Positions 1 through 8,388 of a stretch of 36,274 bases of DNA are shown here, one piece after another. The notes beneath the pieces are model-generated. The model worked only from the letters and a program-made list of their open reading frames with translations. It did no database searches and was not told the origin of the DNA. The translations under genes were made by a program, and so were the position numbers. The number at the start of each line of letters is the position of its first letter. Position 1 is the stretch's first letter. The DNA is from Planctomycetales bacterium (GTDB taxonomy: Bacteria; Planctomycetota; Planctomycetia; Pirellulales; Pirellulaceae): positions 1 through 36,274 of the forward strand of contig JAGQOY010000055.1 of the NCBI GenBank assembly GCA_020427005.1, written 5' to 3'.

Positions 1-876
1 ACTTTGAGCATTGTGCAGAATGCGGGCGACATTTTGCCAGGTCTGCATTTGTTGCTGCCCATCAATTCCCGCAATTAGCAAGTCGCATGTCGGCAATTCA
101 ACCTGCCAAATCGACTGCATCTCTTGCTCTACTTTGCCTCGCAACGCATCTAACGTACCTGCTATTATCTTCGAAACCGTGCCCTGACGACCTGGGATGA
201 CCTCAACGGCAACACATATCCCTAACCACCAAGCGGCTTGATCTGCCCATTGCTCCAATTGTTCACGCCGCTCAACTTGTACTAGAGATTGATAGTTCGA
301 GAATCTTTGCTGCGTTTCCAAGTTCGAAAATAAAGGGAAGACACTGAATAGACCGGCAAAATCCAGTTGACCGTGACTACGCGCACTAATGATGGGTACG
401 ATTACATCAGCATCTACGATCTCGCGATTAAAGTAAATCGGATCTGCCTGTTCGTTGGCTGCGACGTAGGCTAACATTCCTGGGTCATTACTATCATGGA
501 CAATCAAAGGAATAGAACTGCCCACCAAAGAGTGGATAGTATCCTGAATCCGCTTGGCATCCAATTCATTGGAAATAACAAGCCTAAGACTGTCTGGGGA
601 AACGCCATGTTCACATATCCACCGAACGACCTCCCGTGCCAATTCAGCAATGTTTGGTAGTTCTGGGTCCAGCAACAAAGCGGTTACGTCGCCGGGAACA
701 ATTGCTTGATGGAGGGATGGGAAATCCAACGGAGACTCAAGCGCACGAGCCACTTCATCGGCCAAATCCAGATCAGGGCTAACTGGGGGTCGGTCAATGA
801 ACGTGGTTACATAGTCCGCGGGTAAGAGCCATTGCTCACCTGGCCCAAATGCTAGCACCAACTCTTTTGCAGTCAT
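1..876 (-). CDS. LarA-like (lactate racemase N-domain, DUF2088) protein, C-terminus cut off by window
   Basis: The frame is open from the ATG at 876 to the window edge, giving 292 codons with no stop. The order of segments matches the N-terminal half of LarA/DUF2088 proteins: a VPGDVTALLLDPELP strand and loop near residues 62-76, a helix, LVISNELD where LarA has its ATGxH strand, then IPLIVHDSNDPGMLAYV and IYFNREIVDADVIVPI (LarA: IHD...lNr...eADl). LarA proteins are nickel-pincer 2-hydroxyacid racemases or epimerases. Two hallmarks look absent: the GCHR-type histidine motif, and the GGRK block holding the cofactor-binding lysine, which is replaced by FAGLFSVFPLFS. The fold assignment is fairly good; racemase activity is doubtful. 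An in-frame ATG at 888 is an alternative start. The gene diverges from the lipoprotein gene at 1214. The C-terminal domain lies outside the window. Confidence 0.6.
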   Translation of the reverse strand, partial: MTAKELVLAFGPGEQWLLPADYVTTFIDRPPVSPDLDLADEVARALESPLDFPSLHQAIVPGDVTALLLDPELPNIAELAREVVRWICEHGVSPDSLRLVISNELDAKRIQDTIHSLVGSSIPLIVHDSNDPGMLAYVAANEQADPIYFNREIVDADVIVPIISARSHGQLDFAGLFSVFPLFSNLETQQRFSNYQSLVQVERREQLEQWADQAAWWLGICVAVEVIPGRQGTVSKIIAGTLDALRGKVEQEMQSIWQVELPTCDLLIAGIDGQQQMQTWQNVARILHNAQS

Positions 877-1213
877 AATTGCAACCATTGAGATTGTATG
901 AGTAGAGCAAGTTGAAGAACCTAGTTCTCCTCACCATAAGATGCCACTGCCACGCAATATCCACAACCTTTCTCGCCAGAAATATCGCATGTTGGCAATG
1001 ATTCGGGCAATCTAACGGCATCCACCTGCGTACAAACCGGGCGGAACAATCTTGCGATACGGTTGAGCTTTTTGCTATCACGACGTAGCCTTGCTGCTCT
1101 TCGCCGTCTGCTTGCCCATATCCAAATTAGGGAAACGTCCGACGGTTTGATTGTACATGATATGGTTTAGGGCCATACGCACCAAGGATAGGGACACTGC
1201 AGGGAAAGGCTAC
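877..1213. other. Divergent intergenic region
   Basis: About 340 bases separate the minus-strand LarA-like gene and the plus-strand lipoprotein gene, so it should hold promoters for both. I see no convincing sigma-70 pair, no RNA gene and no credible small protein. The short palindrome AGAACCTAGTTCT at 916-928 (5-bp arms) is the only symmetry noted. A reading frame upstream of 1214 in frame with the lipoprotein is judged to be untranslated leader. Confidence 0.4.
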
Positions 1214-3709
1214 ATGGTCTGTAATCTGAAACTGAAAAAGAATCTGATATTGGATTGGTTGATCCCCGCCGAAGGGATATTTTATTTTTCTCTGTTGGTG
1301 CTGTTGACGATATGTGGTTGCGATCGTACTGACAGCGTCCTCAAACAACAGACTTCGATCGATTCCGACGTGGCGGAGGGCGAGTCGGATATTCCACGTC
1401 AAATCCTGAAGAACATGGTTCAAGCATACGGGAAGCTCAGTTCATACACAGATCAGGGATTCGTCCGGTTGCAATACGAGATAAATGATCAGCACACCGA
1501 GGACCGGGCCCCTTTGACTGTTGCCTGGGACGATCATGGTAGACTCGGCCTACGCGTATACGCTATCGAGGCAGGCCCAAATGGAACACGATGGCATTTG
1601 CGTTGGCGAGATAATTCCAGTTTGGCTCGGCAAGTGCTAAGTCGAACGCTGCCGTCCAAAGTCAATTTGCCATGGTTGGTCGATGATTCGTTCGCCAAAC
1701 AGGGCTTAGCAGCCGGTCCAGCAGGCTTCCCGCCTCAACTGGACCTTTTATTGGCTGAAAAACCACTGTCTGGATTAATGCAAGAAGCCACTGCCGTGAC
1801 TATGAAGCCTCAACAAATCGTCGATGGAAGGGCATGCAACGTAATTGAAGTGCGACTTGATTCTCTTAGCTATGTCTTGTGGATTGATCAAGCCACGATG
1901 ATGTTGAGGCGTCTCTTGTTACCTGTCCAGAATCTGCCTTCTGAGATGTTAGCGGACAAGGCGGTGAGCAAGATTCACTTGTCAATTGAATTACCTGGTG
2001 TAACCGTAGATGAACCAATCGATTGGAGCAATTTTAAGTTTGACGTAGAGCCAAAGGAAATCTTGGTCACTCAGTTTGTTCCAACTCCGGAGAAAATCGA
2101 AGTCGGCAAACTCGGAGTTCGTATTCCCGGATTTCGACTATTTTCTCCTGAAGGAAAGCTCGTCTATGAAACGGGAACAGGGACAGAACCTAACGCAAAA
2201 GTACTGATTTGGTTAGCGGACCATCCCGCATCTCAAGTCGCTGCCAATCAACTGAAAGTCGTAGAGCAATCCATTTCACAGGAACTCGGAGATGTAGCTA
2301 ACCAGATAGAATTCTATTCGTTGTGGGCCGAACCCTCACCTCCGGCAGGCATAGATTTCTTGAACCTAGCATCCAGCTGGGGCCTACCTGGCAAGTTGGT
2401 ACACGACAGAGAAGCATTGGGGCGAGATCTGTTTGCTGTACAAGAGGCACCCACTGTCGTGGTAGTTGATAGGCAGAACCGAGTTCAGTTTTTTGAATCT
2501 CGGCATAACCCTCTTTGGGCAGAGATGTTGCCGGGGCTCATCCAGGATGTTGCTAAAGGTGTGTCGGTTGCCAATTCAACCATTAAACAAATAGATGAAG
2601 AAAACAACCGTTTTCTCGGGGAAGTTCAGTTGGCGGCCGCAATTGACAATCGGCCAGGAAATCTGCCCAATCCTACATCTTACTCTGGACGGTGGGTAAC
2701 CTTTGATCGTCAGAATCAGCAAGCCTTTGCGAAGGACATCTCCGCCTTGACATCAGACAATCAGCACTCCGTTTGGGTTCTGAATGCTGATGGAGAAGTA
2801 TCGCAGTATATTTCAGGCGCCCAAGAGCCTCGCAGGCATTCTACTGGCTGGAACGTAATAGTCAGGCCACATGATTTCCTCGCAGATCCTAGCGGTCGGT
2901 TTTTAGTCCGTACTTCCAGGGAATTCCCAACCATCGACCTTTACGACGTTCAGAACAAAACGAGCAAACAAATAGAATTATCAAGTGGCGATGTTCCTCA
3001 GGACCTGTGTTGGATGCCACTGGTTGGCGCCAAGCAATCTCGATTGGCAGTACTCGCAACGAGTGGCTCGCTAACGTTAATTGATCCATCAGGGCACGAA
3101 CAACTTACTGGACAATGTCCCGGTCACCCGTTGGCTTTAATACCAAGTCTGCCTCGGTCCTCATCAGTGGGCGGATATGTTATCTTAGAATCTGGACAAG
3201 TAGAAGCACTCATGTTGCCCGCTGAGTCAGCTCATCTAAGCGGGCCACTGTTGGGCCGGCCTATCTCGAGTTCCAATATTGTGACGCCAGCGGATCAGCT
3301 TGAAAAATTGAAATTCGTCCCAGGAGCAGGGCGATGGAATTCCGCAGTGCAAGGAGATAAACAACGCATTCTTGCTAGGGGCTGGATCTCGCGAGACGAG
3401 CCCGCCTTGTTCCTAGTCGACAATGACCTACGTCCAATTTGGCATCAGCGAATCCCTGTCACATACGCAATAGAACAAAAATCGATTGCCAGCTCCGCTG
3501 TCGATCCCAAGAGCGGACAATTCGTATGGGCTGTGACCTTTGATAAACACACCTTGCATTTTCTGCGCGCCGACGGTTTGCTATTAGACCATATGAGAGT
3601 AAGCGAGCCAATTGTTGGGCTTGTGTTGAGAGCGGACGGAAGCGATCTACAGCTGTGGATTGCCCATGAGCGTCACATTGACTCCGGTCACGTGCATTGG
3701 CTGCCTTGA
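1214..3709 (+). CDS. Exported lipoprotein: LolA-like + thioredoxin-like (no CXXC) + propeller-like C-terminus
   Basis: The product is 831 residues from the ATG at 1214. I prefer this start to one 63 bases upstream because AGGGAAAGG lies at 1201-1209 and the signal peptide then sits at the N-terminus. The segment FYFSLLVLLTICGC ends in a plausible lipobox (I-C-G-C36), with Asp at +2. Residues about 68-280 resemble LolA/DUF2092-like carrier folds (KPQQIVDGRACNVIEVRL, then YVLWIDQATMMLRRL). Residues about 298-450 resemble a TlpA/thioredoxin domain (IPGFRLFSPEGKLV, KVLIWLADHPAS, APTVVVVDRQNRV). The usual WCxxC site is replaced by LADHPAS, so thiol redox chemistry is not expected. Residues about 510-831 look like repeated beta-propeller blades (SVWVLNADGEVSQYI, LTLIDPSGHEQ, ALFLVDNDLRPIW). 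It ends nine bases from convergent birA. Role unknown; perhaps an envelope carrier or sensor. Confidence 0.7.
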   Translation: MVCNLKLKKNLILDWLIPAEGIFYFSLLVLLTICGCDRTDSVLKQQTSIDSDVAEGESDIPRQILKNMVQAYGKLSSYTDQGFVRLQYEINDQHTEDRAPLTVAWDDHGRLGLRVYAIEAGPNGTRWHLRWRDNSSLARQVLSRTLPSKVNLPWLVDDSFAKQGLAAGPAGFPPQLDLLLAEKPLSGLMQEATAVTMKPQQIVDGRACNVIEVRLDSLSYVLWIDQATMMLRRLLLPVQNLPSEMLADKAVSKIHLSIELPGVTVDEPIDWSNFKFDVEPKEILVTQFVPTPEKIEVGKLGVRIPGFRLFSPEGKLVYETGTGTEPNAKVLIWLADHPASQVAANQLKVVEQSISQELGDVANQIEFYSLWAEPSPPAGIDFLNLASSWGLPGKLVHDREALGRDLFAVQEAPTVVVVDRQNRVQFFESRHNPLWAEMLPGLIQDVAKGVSVANSTIKQIDEENNRFLGEVQLAAAIDNRPGNLPNPTSYSGRWVTFDRQNQQAFAKDISALTSDNQHSVWVLNADGEVSQYISGAQEPRRHSTGWNVIVRPHDFLADPSGRFLVRTSREFPTIDLYDVQNKTSKQIELSSGDVPQDLCWMPLVGAKQSRLAVLATSGSLTLIDPSGHEQLTGQCPGHPLALIPSLPRSSSVGGYVILESGQVEALMLPAESAHLSGPLLGRPISSSNIVTPADQLEKLKFVPGAGRWNSAVQGDKQRILARGWISRDEPALFLVDNDLRPIWHQRIPVTYAIEQKSIASSAVDPKSGQFVWAVTFDKHTLHFLRADGLLLDHMRVSEPIVGLVLRADGSDLQLWIAHERHIDSGHVHWLP

Positions 3710-3718
3710 CCTGAAATT

Positions 3719-4540
3719 TCAAGTCCATTCGAGGATTTCTCCAGCTGCAATGGACCTTAATCCTTGACCAGTCTCTAGAATTAACTGGCCCAAGTCGTTG
3801 ATTGAACAACAGTGACCAGCAACGATCTCTTGTCCCAATTTGATATGCAGCTGTCTGCCGATCAACATGCACCGGTCGCGCCAAGCTGACTGCCAACTAT
3901 CGGGCGCCTCTTGCCATTGCAAAATGCGTCCACGCATGCAATGGAGCAGATCATAGAGAATTGCACTTACATCTAGCTTTGACGCACCACAGGTTCTTAG
4001 GCAAGTACCCTTGCTTTGTAGTTCCAGGGGAGCATCCTCCCAATCAATCATGACGTTTAAACCGATGCCTATCATCCAGTCGGCATGCATCTCTCTTGAC
4101 ACGGAATTGGATTCAATTAGCACTCCCGCCAACTTGCGACCCGCAACATAGACGTCGTTCGGCCACTTCAAATCAGCGGATTTAGGAACGAATTGATCCA
4201 CTGTTTCTGCGATGGAGAGTCCAATTAGAAGCGATAGTTGCGACCATTTCTCGGTAGCGTCTGGCAGGACTTTCGTGGGAAGGATGGCGGTGAACATCAG
4301 GCATCCTGATGGGGACCACCACTGACTTCCAGATCTTCCACGCCCGGATTTTTGCTTATCAGCCACGAAAACTGCCGGAAAAAATGTCTCGGCATCAGAA
4401 TTACGACAGCCCCCGCTTGCCAACCATTCTTTGGCCCAATCACTGGTCGAAGTTACTTCGGTCTTCCAATGCAATTCTCGTACGAGCCGATGATCCTTAA
4501 GTTCCAATTGGAGTTCTTCTATCGCGCGATGATCAGGCAT
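3719..4540 (-). CDS. birA: Biotin--[acetyl-CoA-carboxylase] ligase (BirA catalytic type)
   Basis: This cytoplasmic enzyme makes biotinyl-AMP and transfers biotin to the carrier lysine of acetyl-CoA carboxylase and related enzymes. The family motifs are present in order: TSTSDWAKEW at 30-39, the biotin-loop GRGRSGSQW at 66-74 (usual GRGRxGRxW), KWPND at 125-129, GRKLAGVLIE at 134-143 and GIGLNV at 158-163. There is no N-terminal helix-turn-helix, so it is the monofunctional ligase type rather than the E. coli repressor-ligase. Its length of 273 residues is normal for that type. Its ATG (4540-4538) lies inside the end of the upstream kinase gene, with an 8-base overlap in the pattern ATGCCTGA, which suggests translational coupling. 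It is convergent with the lipoprotein gene. Confidence 0.93.
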   Translation of the reverse strand: MPDHRAIEELQLELKDHRLVRELHWKTEVTSTSDWAKEWLASGGCRNSDAETFFPAVFVADKQKSGRGRSGSQWWSPSGCLMFTAILPTKVLPDATEKWSQLSLLIGLSIAETVDQFVPKSADLKWPNDVYVAGRKLAGVLIESNSVSREMHADWMIGIGLNVMIDWEDAPLELQSKGTCLRTCGASKLDVSAILYDLLHCMRGRILQWQEAPDSWQSAWRDRCMLIGRQLHIKLGQEIVAGHCCSINDLGQLILETGQGLRSIAAGEILEWT

Positions 4541-5513
4541 GATTCAATACTTGCGATAGAACAATTGATGTGATGACAATTCCTATGCCAATTGCCGAGA
4601 GTATCGCGATCTTCCACCAACTAGCCTCTTGACGTGGAGTCCATTGCAGCCGCGATCTTAGAAGTAGTTGCCCAGGGTCGGTTTTGGGATCCATAGGATT
4701 AACTGGAAAGGTAAGTTCAGATAATACTCCCTGCACAGTACGTGCACTATGCGGCCTTTTCTCAGGTAGCTTATTGAGTAGGTCAAAAACTACTTTATCC
4801 AGATCGGGTGGACAATCTACGAAATCACGAATATGAGGCGGAATGCTTGTCAGTTGCTGATCAAGAATTCTTTGGGAATCGGTTCCTTCGAAAACGGGCC
4901 TACCCGTGATCGATTCATAAAGTACACAGCCGAGCGAATAGAGATCCGCTTTGGCGCCCACCGTATTATCACCGCAAATTTGCTCGGGAGACATGTAAGC
5001 TGCGGTGCCCACTGTAATCCCCTGGTCAGCAAGGTCTTCGCGCCGAATATCTCGAGCAATTCCGAAATCGCCAAGTTTCAATTGCCCCAGGTCGGTGAAG
5101 AACAAATTGCTCGGTTTTAAGTCCCGGTGGATGATGCCATTGTTGTGAGCATGTTGAAGCGCACTACATATTTGCATGCCTATGTAACGTATCTCGACTG
5201 GGGCAAGCCTTTCAAATCTATTTAACAACTCCCGAAGATTATGACCTTGAACCAGCTCTGTAACAATAAACAACTTTCCATGATGCTCTCCTCGATCAAT
5301 ATATCGAATGATATTCGGATGGTTCAAGCGTTGTAGAACGTCTATCTCTCGACGAAAACGAGCTCGTATCAGTGGGTTAGCAGCAGCCTCCGGCTTTAGC
5401 ATCTTGATCGCCACTGGCTCGGCACGATCTTCCATCTGTGCGCTAAAAACATGCGAAACTGTTCCGGAACCCAATAAGGGACCAAGTTTGAGTTCTTCGA
5501 AAACTAGCGGCAT
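4533..5513 (-). CDS. Hanks-type Ser/Thr protein kinase with C-terminal membrane tail
   Basis: The product is 326 residues from the ATG at 5513. The kinase landmarks run in order: glycine loop LLGSGTVSHVF, VAIKML with the ATP-binding lysine, HRDLKPSNLFF catalytic loop, DFGIARD, GTAAYMSPEQ activation segment, and DLYSLGCVLYESITGRPVF. All catalytic residues (K, D of HRD, N, D of DFG) are present, so it should be active. A short juxtamembrane stretch is followed by one hydrophobic helix at the very C-terminus (AILSAIGIGIVITSIVLSQVL), so the kinase faces the cytoplasm and no sensor domain follows. A TTG at 5555 would lengthen it by 14 residues, but a TATAAT on this strand overlaps that codon, so I favour 5513. 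The stop overlaps birA. Substrate unknown. Confidence 0.88.
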   Translation of the reverse strand: MPLVFEELKLGPLLGSGTVSHVFSAQMEDRAEPVAIKMLKPEAAANPLIRARFRREIDVLQRLNHPNIIRYIDRGEHHGKLFIVTELVQGHNLRELLNRFERLAPVEIRYIGMQICSALQHAHNNGIIHRDLKPSNLFFTDLGQLKLGDFGIARDIRREDLADQGITVGTAAYMSPEQICGDNTVGAKADLYSLGCVLYESITGRPVFEGTDSQRILDQQLTSIPPHIRDFVDCPPDLDKVVFDLLNKLPEKRPHSARTVQGVLSELTFPVNPMDPKTDPGQLLLRSRLQWTPRQEASWWKIAILSAIGIGIVITSIVLSQVLNHA

Positions 5514-5554
5514 GGAGCAGTTTGCGTGGAAGGCTGTGGTGGGAGTTCCTGCCA

Positions 5555-5560
5555 ATTATA
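5555..5560 (-). promoter_or_regulatory. Candidate -10 box (TATAAT) for the kinase-birA pair
   Basis: On the minus strand a perfect TATAAT sits about 42 bases upstream of the kinase ATG at 5513. The position 17 bases further upstream holds TAAAAT, a poor -35, so this is only a candidate. If used, it gives a leader of roughly 35 bases and places the alternative TTG start inside the promoter. Confidence 0.3.
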
Positions 5561-5669
5561 AGTAAACAACCGGTGTCATTTTAGAGTAGACTCGGTTGCT
5601 TTAGGGCAGACCCGAAGTTTTTAGATTGGACGCTTATTATCCCGAATACTATATTTTTCCGCCACCTGC

Positions 5670-6389
5670 CTAGGTCAGCATACTTAGAAGAATGGCCCCA
5701 ATGATCCACATCGCTGAAAAGAAAACACCCAGGATTCCAGCATAGAAACCGGCCCGAACGAGCCCTCGATTTGTGGGATCCATTTCACCACGATCCATGG
5801 ATCCGATGGAACTTTGGGCGACGAGGACCGCTGCCAAAGAGAATACACCACAAAAGAAAAAGCCGAATGCCGCTAGCACAAGCACGACTGCCGTAGTATC
5901 CGACTTGGAGAACTGTTTGGCTGAAGGCGGAGCAACATAATGATCGACGGCCGTTTGTACAAATGATTCTGTGGCTACTGGTCGATAGATCTCGGCTGAC
6001 TGCCAAAGCCCCGTCTCACTGGTCCGCATTTGGAAACCTGGTGCAATCCGATTTTCGCGAAACCACCGATCTAAGGTCATACGGTCAATTGGTCCAAATT
6101 CAGAACCGTCATTTGCCCGAATCCAGAAACATTCCGAAGGACCAAGCGCTGAATTACCAATCTGAGGAGGAGTATAAGGGAAGTCCGGAGGCCCGGCAGA
6201 ACTGCCACCTACAGTTGTTTCGGCGTAAGGATCGTAGTCACGATCACTTGAGTCAACCCAACTGCCCATAGGAGCATACGGAACCGAATATATTTGCCCA
6301 CAGGACGGACAACGTGCTCTCTTGCCCGCACTCTCATCGGGAACCGAAAGCGTTTGTCCGCATCCGGAGCATTGTGAGAGAATGGCCAT
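5670..6389 (-). CDS. Zinc-ribbon / GYF_2 / DUF4190-type membrane protein
   Basis: The product is 239 residues with three visible parts. An N-terminal zinc ribbon has two CxxC pairs (C7/C10 and C27/C30, the second in RCPSCG), of the kind used in planctomycete proteins with an IYSVP-type tail. A GYF_2-like segment at about 86-136 carries FWIRANDGSEFGP and ends in GLWQSAEIYRPV; such segments are thought to bind peptides. Two hydrophobic helices at about 165-195 and 208-238 flank MDPTNRGLVRAGFYAGILG, a DUF4190-like pattern. This suggests an inner-membrane protein with its ribbon and GYF part in the cytoplasm. It starts six bases after the fhcD stop, so the two are probably co-transcribed. Molecular role unknown; I see nothing linking it to C1 metabolism beyond position. 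Confidence 0.75.
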   Translation of the reverse strand: MAILSQCSGCGQTLSVPDESAGKRARCPSCGQIYSVPYAPMGSWVDSSDRDYDPYAETTVGGSSAGPPDFPYTPPQIGNSALGPSECFWIRANDGSEFGPIDRMTLDRWFRENRIAPGFQMRTSETGLWQSAEIYRPVATESFVQTAVDHYVAPPSAKQFSKSDTTAVVLVLAAFGFFFCGVFSLAAVLVAQSSIGSMDRGEMDPTNRGLVRAGFYAGILGVFFSAMWIIGAILLSMLT

Positions 6390-6395
6390 TTGCGA

Positions 6396-7325
6396 TTAAG
6401 CATCCTGTTTTTCGGGATTCAGGTGAATGAAACTCTTCCCCAGTCGTCCACCGTAATTGCCTGCTGATATTTTGATGAGCCCATCCGACTCCAGAGCAGC
6501 ATCGATGGCAGCATAAGTTGCCTTAGCTACTGCAGCCAAAGAGCTCCCGTTGATCACAATCTCCATAATCGATTGGACACCGTCGGGCACTAATGAGTTG
6601 CCTCCAAGTTTCTGTTTCAAAGTCGGACAGTATTCGGCATACGTACTCGCGATCAAAAAGCTATATCGACTACCTGCCTTAGAGGCACTCGCAGCAACCC
6701 CTCCTGGAAAAGTAAGCACACAATCATCCAATTGATTGACTGCCAATACAGCTCGTTCTGCAGCATCGATTGCCGCATCTTCAGATGTAGACATAAACCA
6801 TAAGTTGCCACCCATTACACCGTCTGAAAAACCGAACCGTCTGGTCAAGTAGAATTCACCTCCCATGATTGGTACCACCCAACCTTTAGTTCCAAATCTC
6901 TCGTCTCGAAATTGGTGTCCATCTCCAAAAAACGAGACCTTTCTACCCAATTTGAAATAAGCGTCTGTATCCAATCGATTAAAGCAACGCGCTGTCGGGC
7001 AAGTCATTACATTCTGCCCGATTCTTGCTAGCATGACTCGCTCAAGATGTGTCTCACGATCTTTACGAAATCGGGGGACGTGGATTTGAATGACTGCACC
7101 AATCCTTCCATCCGGTGTTTCCTGTCCTGGACTCGAACCATCCAATAAGCGTGCAACCCCAGCCTCGCTGTCGCACATAATTGTGCTGCTAGCATGTCCG
7201 GTGACTGCATGGCAGCAATGGTCGAGCCATGTACGATCTCGAGCGGTAACCAGGAATTCGCCAAAAATACTTCGAAATCCCTCGGCATAAGTGTCTTCGA
7301 CGATGCTCTTACGATCTTGTGTCAT
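6396..7325 (-). CDS. fhcD: Formylmethanofuran--tetrahydromethanopterin N-formyltransferase
   Basis: This enzyme moves a formyl group between a methanofuran-type cofactor and tetrahydromethanopterin. In aerobic bacteria it is a subunit of the Fhc formyltransferase/hydrolase complex of formaldehyde oxidation. The whole 309-residue chain follows the Ftr family: VEDTYAEGF near the start, TWLDHCCHAVTGHASS, CDSEAGV, GQNVMTCPTARCF, KVSFFGDGHQF, GWVVPIMGGEF, GVMGGNLW, LTFPGGVAASASKAGS, AEYCPTLK and the C-terminal KISAGNYGGRLGKSFIHL. Length is normal and no key segment is missing. No other fhc or mch/mtd genes are in the window. The nearest C1 neighbour is the 5-formyl-THF cyclo-ligase gene immediately upstream on the same strand, 64 bases away. 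The GYF gene follows after six bases. Confidence 0.95.
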   Translation of the reverse strand: MTQDRKSIVEDTYAEGFRSIFGEFLVTARDRTWLDHCCHAVTGHASSTIMCDSEAGVARLLDGSSPGQETPDGRIGAVIQIHVPRFRKDRETHLERVMLARIGQNVMTCPTARCFNRLDTDAYFKLGRKVSFFGDGHQFRDERFGTKGWVVPIMGGEFYLTRRFGFSDGVMGGNLWFMSTSEDAAIDAAERAVLAVNQLDDCVLTFPGGVAASASKAGSRYSFLIASTYAEYCPTLKQKLGGNSLVPDGVQSIMEIVINGSSLAAVAKATYAAIDAALESDGLIKISAGNYGGRLGKSFIHLNPEKQDA

Positions 7326-7389
7326 CGAATTCTCTAAAAAGGAAAAGATTTATTATTTGAGGACTCCCCGCCAAACAGTTCAAGAGAGT

Positions 7390-8022
7390 TTACGAAATGC
7401 GTCCACGCCCCGCGTATACGGCAGCTTCCGTCACGACTTTGTCCATATAGATATCATGGGCGGCACAGGGGATTTCGGGAAACAACTGACATTCGAATGC
7501 CAATGCAATTAAGGGCGTTGAAGCCGGAGCATGCTCCAACAGTTTGTCATAGTAGCCCTTTCCATGCCCCGTACGTCCGCCATGTTTGTCGAAGGCGACA
7601 CCTGGCACCATAATGAGCTCTAAGTCGCTTGGCCCCAATCGCTTTTCGGGCACGCTTCGCAATTCAGCCTTGGGTTCTAGAATCTTGTACATCCCCAGTT
7701 CGAGTTCATCCATGGATTCGAGATGAAACAGCTCCAATTCACCATCAACACAATATGGAATCACGATTCGCTTGTTGCTCTGCAAAGCCTTTGGCAAGGC
7801 GTGCCGTGTTCGCACTTCGTCACGCACATCAACGTAAAACATGACCGTGTGTGCGTTTTCGAATTCTGGTAATAGCATAAACCGAGCCACAATGGCCTCG
7901 CTAACCGCATCTTTGTCGAGCTGATTGCGACGATTCGCATGCGCAGCTTCTCGAATAGCCTTCTTTTGGTTGGCGATCAGGTTCAAAGTATCGGATGACT
8001 CCGTCACAGATAGGTGCCTCAT
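7390..8022 (-). CDS. ygfA: 5-formyltetrahydrofolate cyclo-ligase (MTHFS family)
   Basis: The enzyme converts 5-formyl-THF to 5,10-methenyl-THF with ATP, recovering a folate that otherwise accumulates and inhibits. The N-terminal KKAIREAAHANRR supplies the basic substrate and nucleotide contacts. MFYVDVRDEV, RIVIPYC and the family signature VPGVAFDKHGGR followed by TGHGKGYYDKLL (about residues 139-162) are all visible. Length from the ATG at 8022 is 210 residues, normal for the family. A TTG two codons upstream is less likely. It lies upstream of fhcD on the same strand, so folate-linked and H4MPT-linked C1 enzymes are neighbours here. An operon is possible, since the 64-base gap contains no clear terminator. 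Confidence 0.92.
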   Translation of the reverse strand: MRHLSVTESSDTLNLIANQKKAIREAAHANRRNQLDKDAVSEAIVARFMLLPEFENAHTVMFYVDVRDEVRTRHALPKALQSNKRIVIPYCVDGELELFHLESMDELELGMYKILEPKAELRSVPEKRLGPSDLELIMVPGVAFDKHGGRTGHGKGYYDKLLEHAPASTPLIALAFECQLFPEIPCAAHDIYMDKVVTEAAVYAGRGRIS

Positions 8023-8388
8023 GAGCAAAGGTTCATGGAATTGATAATTCTTGGTTCATTTGCCGTTAGAATATCGAACGATAGCGTCTAAATCTTGCGC
8101 GCCGACTTGGTTTATTTGTGTGAGAATCTAGAAGAAGCAAGAAACCAGAAGATTCTATCACTTTTTTCCCTCAGTTCCACGAGGGACTGGTAGCTCTAAT
8201 TGCACACTGGATATCCAACCTTCGATTAAAAAGGGATGGTGTCGTGTAAATACATGCGAAACAAAGCAGAAACTTGGATACAGGACGCAGTTCGCCACGG
8301 TTGCATATTGCAATTGAAAGCCTCAAAATACTGCTCCGGCTAAGGTGTTTCACTCTATTCTTCGGTTTCTTATAAGCGTTAACGATTG
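8023..8388. other. Divergent intergenic region upstream of dctP and the cyclo-ligase gene
   Basis: This 366-base stretch contains no credible protein. It holds an inverted repeat AGAATCT (8123-8129) / AGATTCT (8150-8156) followed by a T-run, and a CCCTC/GAGGG stem near 8170-8190. A TATAAG at 8371-8376 would give an almost leaderless dctP transcript, but no good -35 accompanies it. These are candidate regulatory symmetries for the transporter operon only. Confidence 0.35.

Noticed and set aside
836..1081. 81-residue minus-strand frame next to the LarA-like gene
   Set aside because: It overlaps the start of the LarA-like gene in another frame, is rich in Arg/Cys/Trp and has no ribosome site; it looks like noise.
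5514..5555. TTG start for the kinase
   Set aside because: No ribosome site, and a TATAAT box on the same strand covers the codon; the ATG at 5513 suits the kinase fold better.
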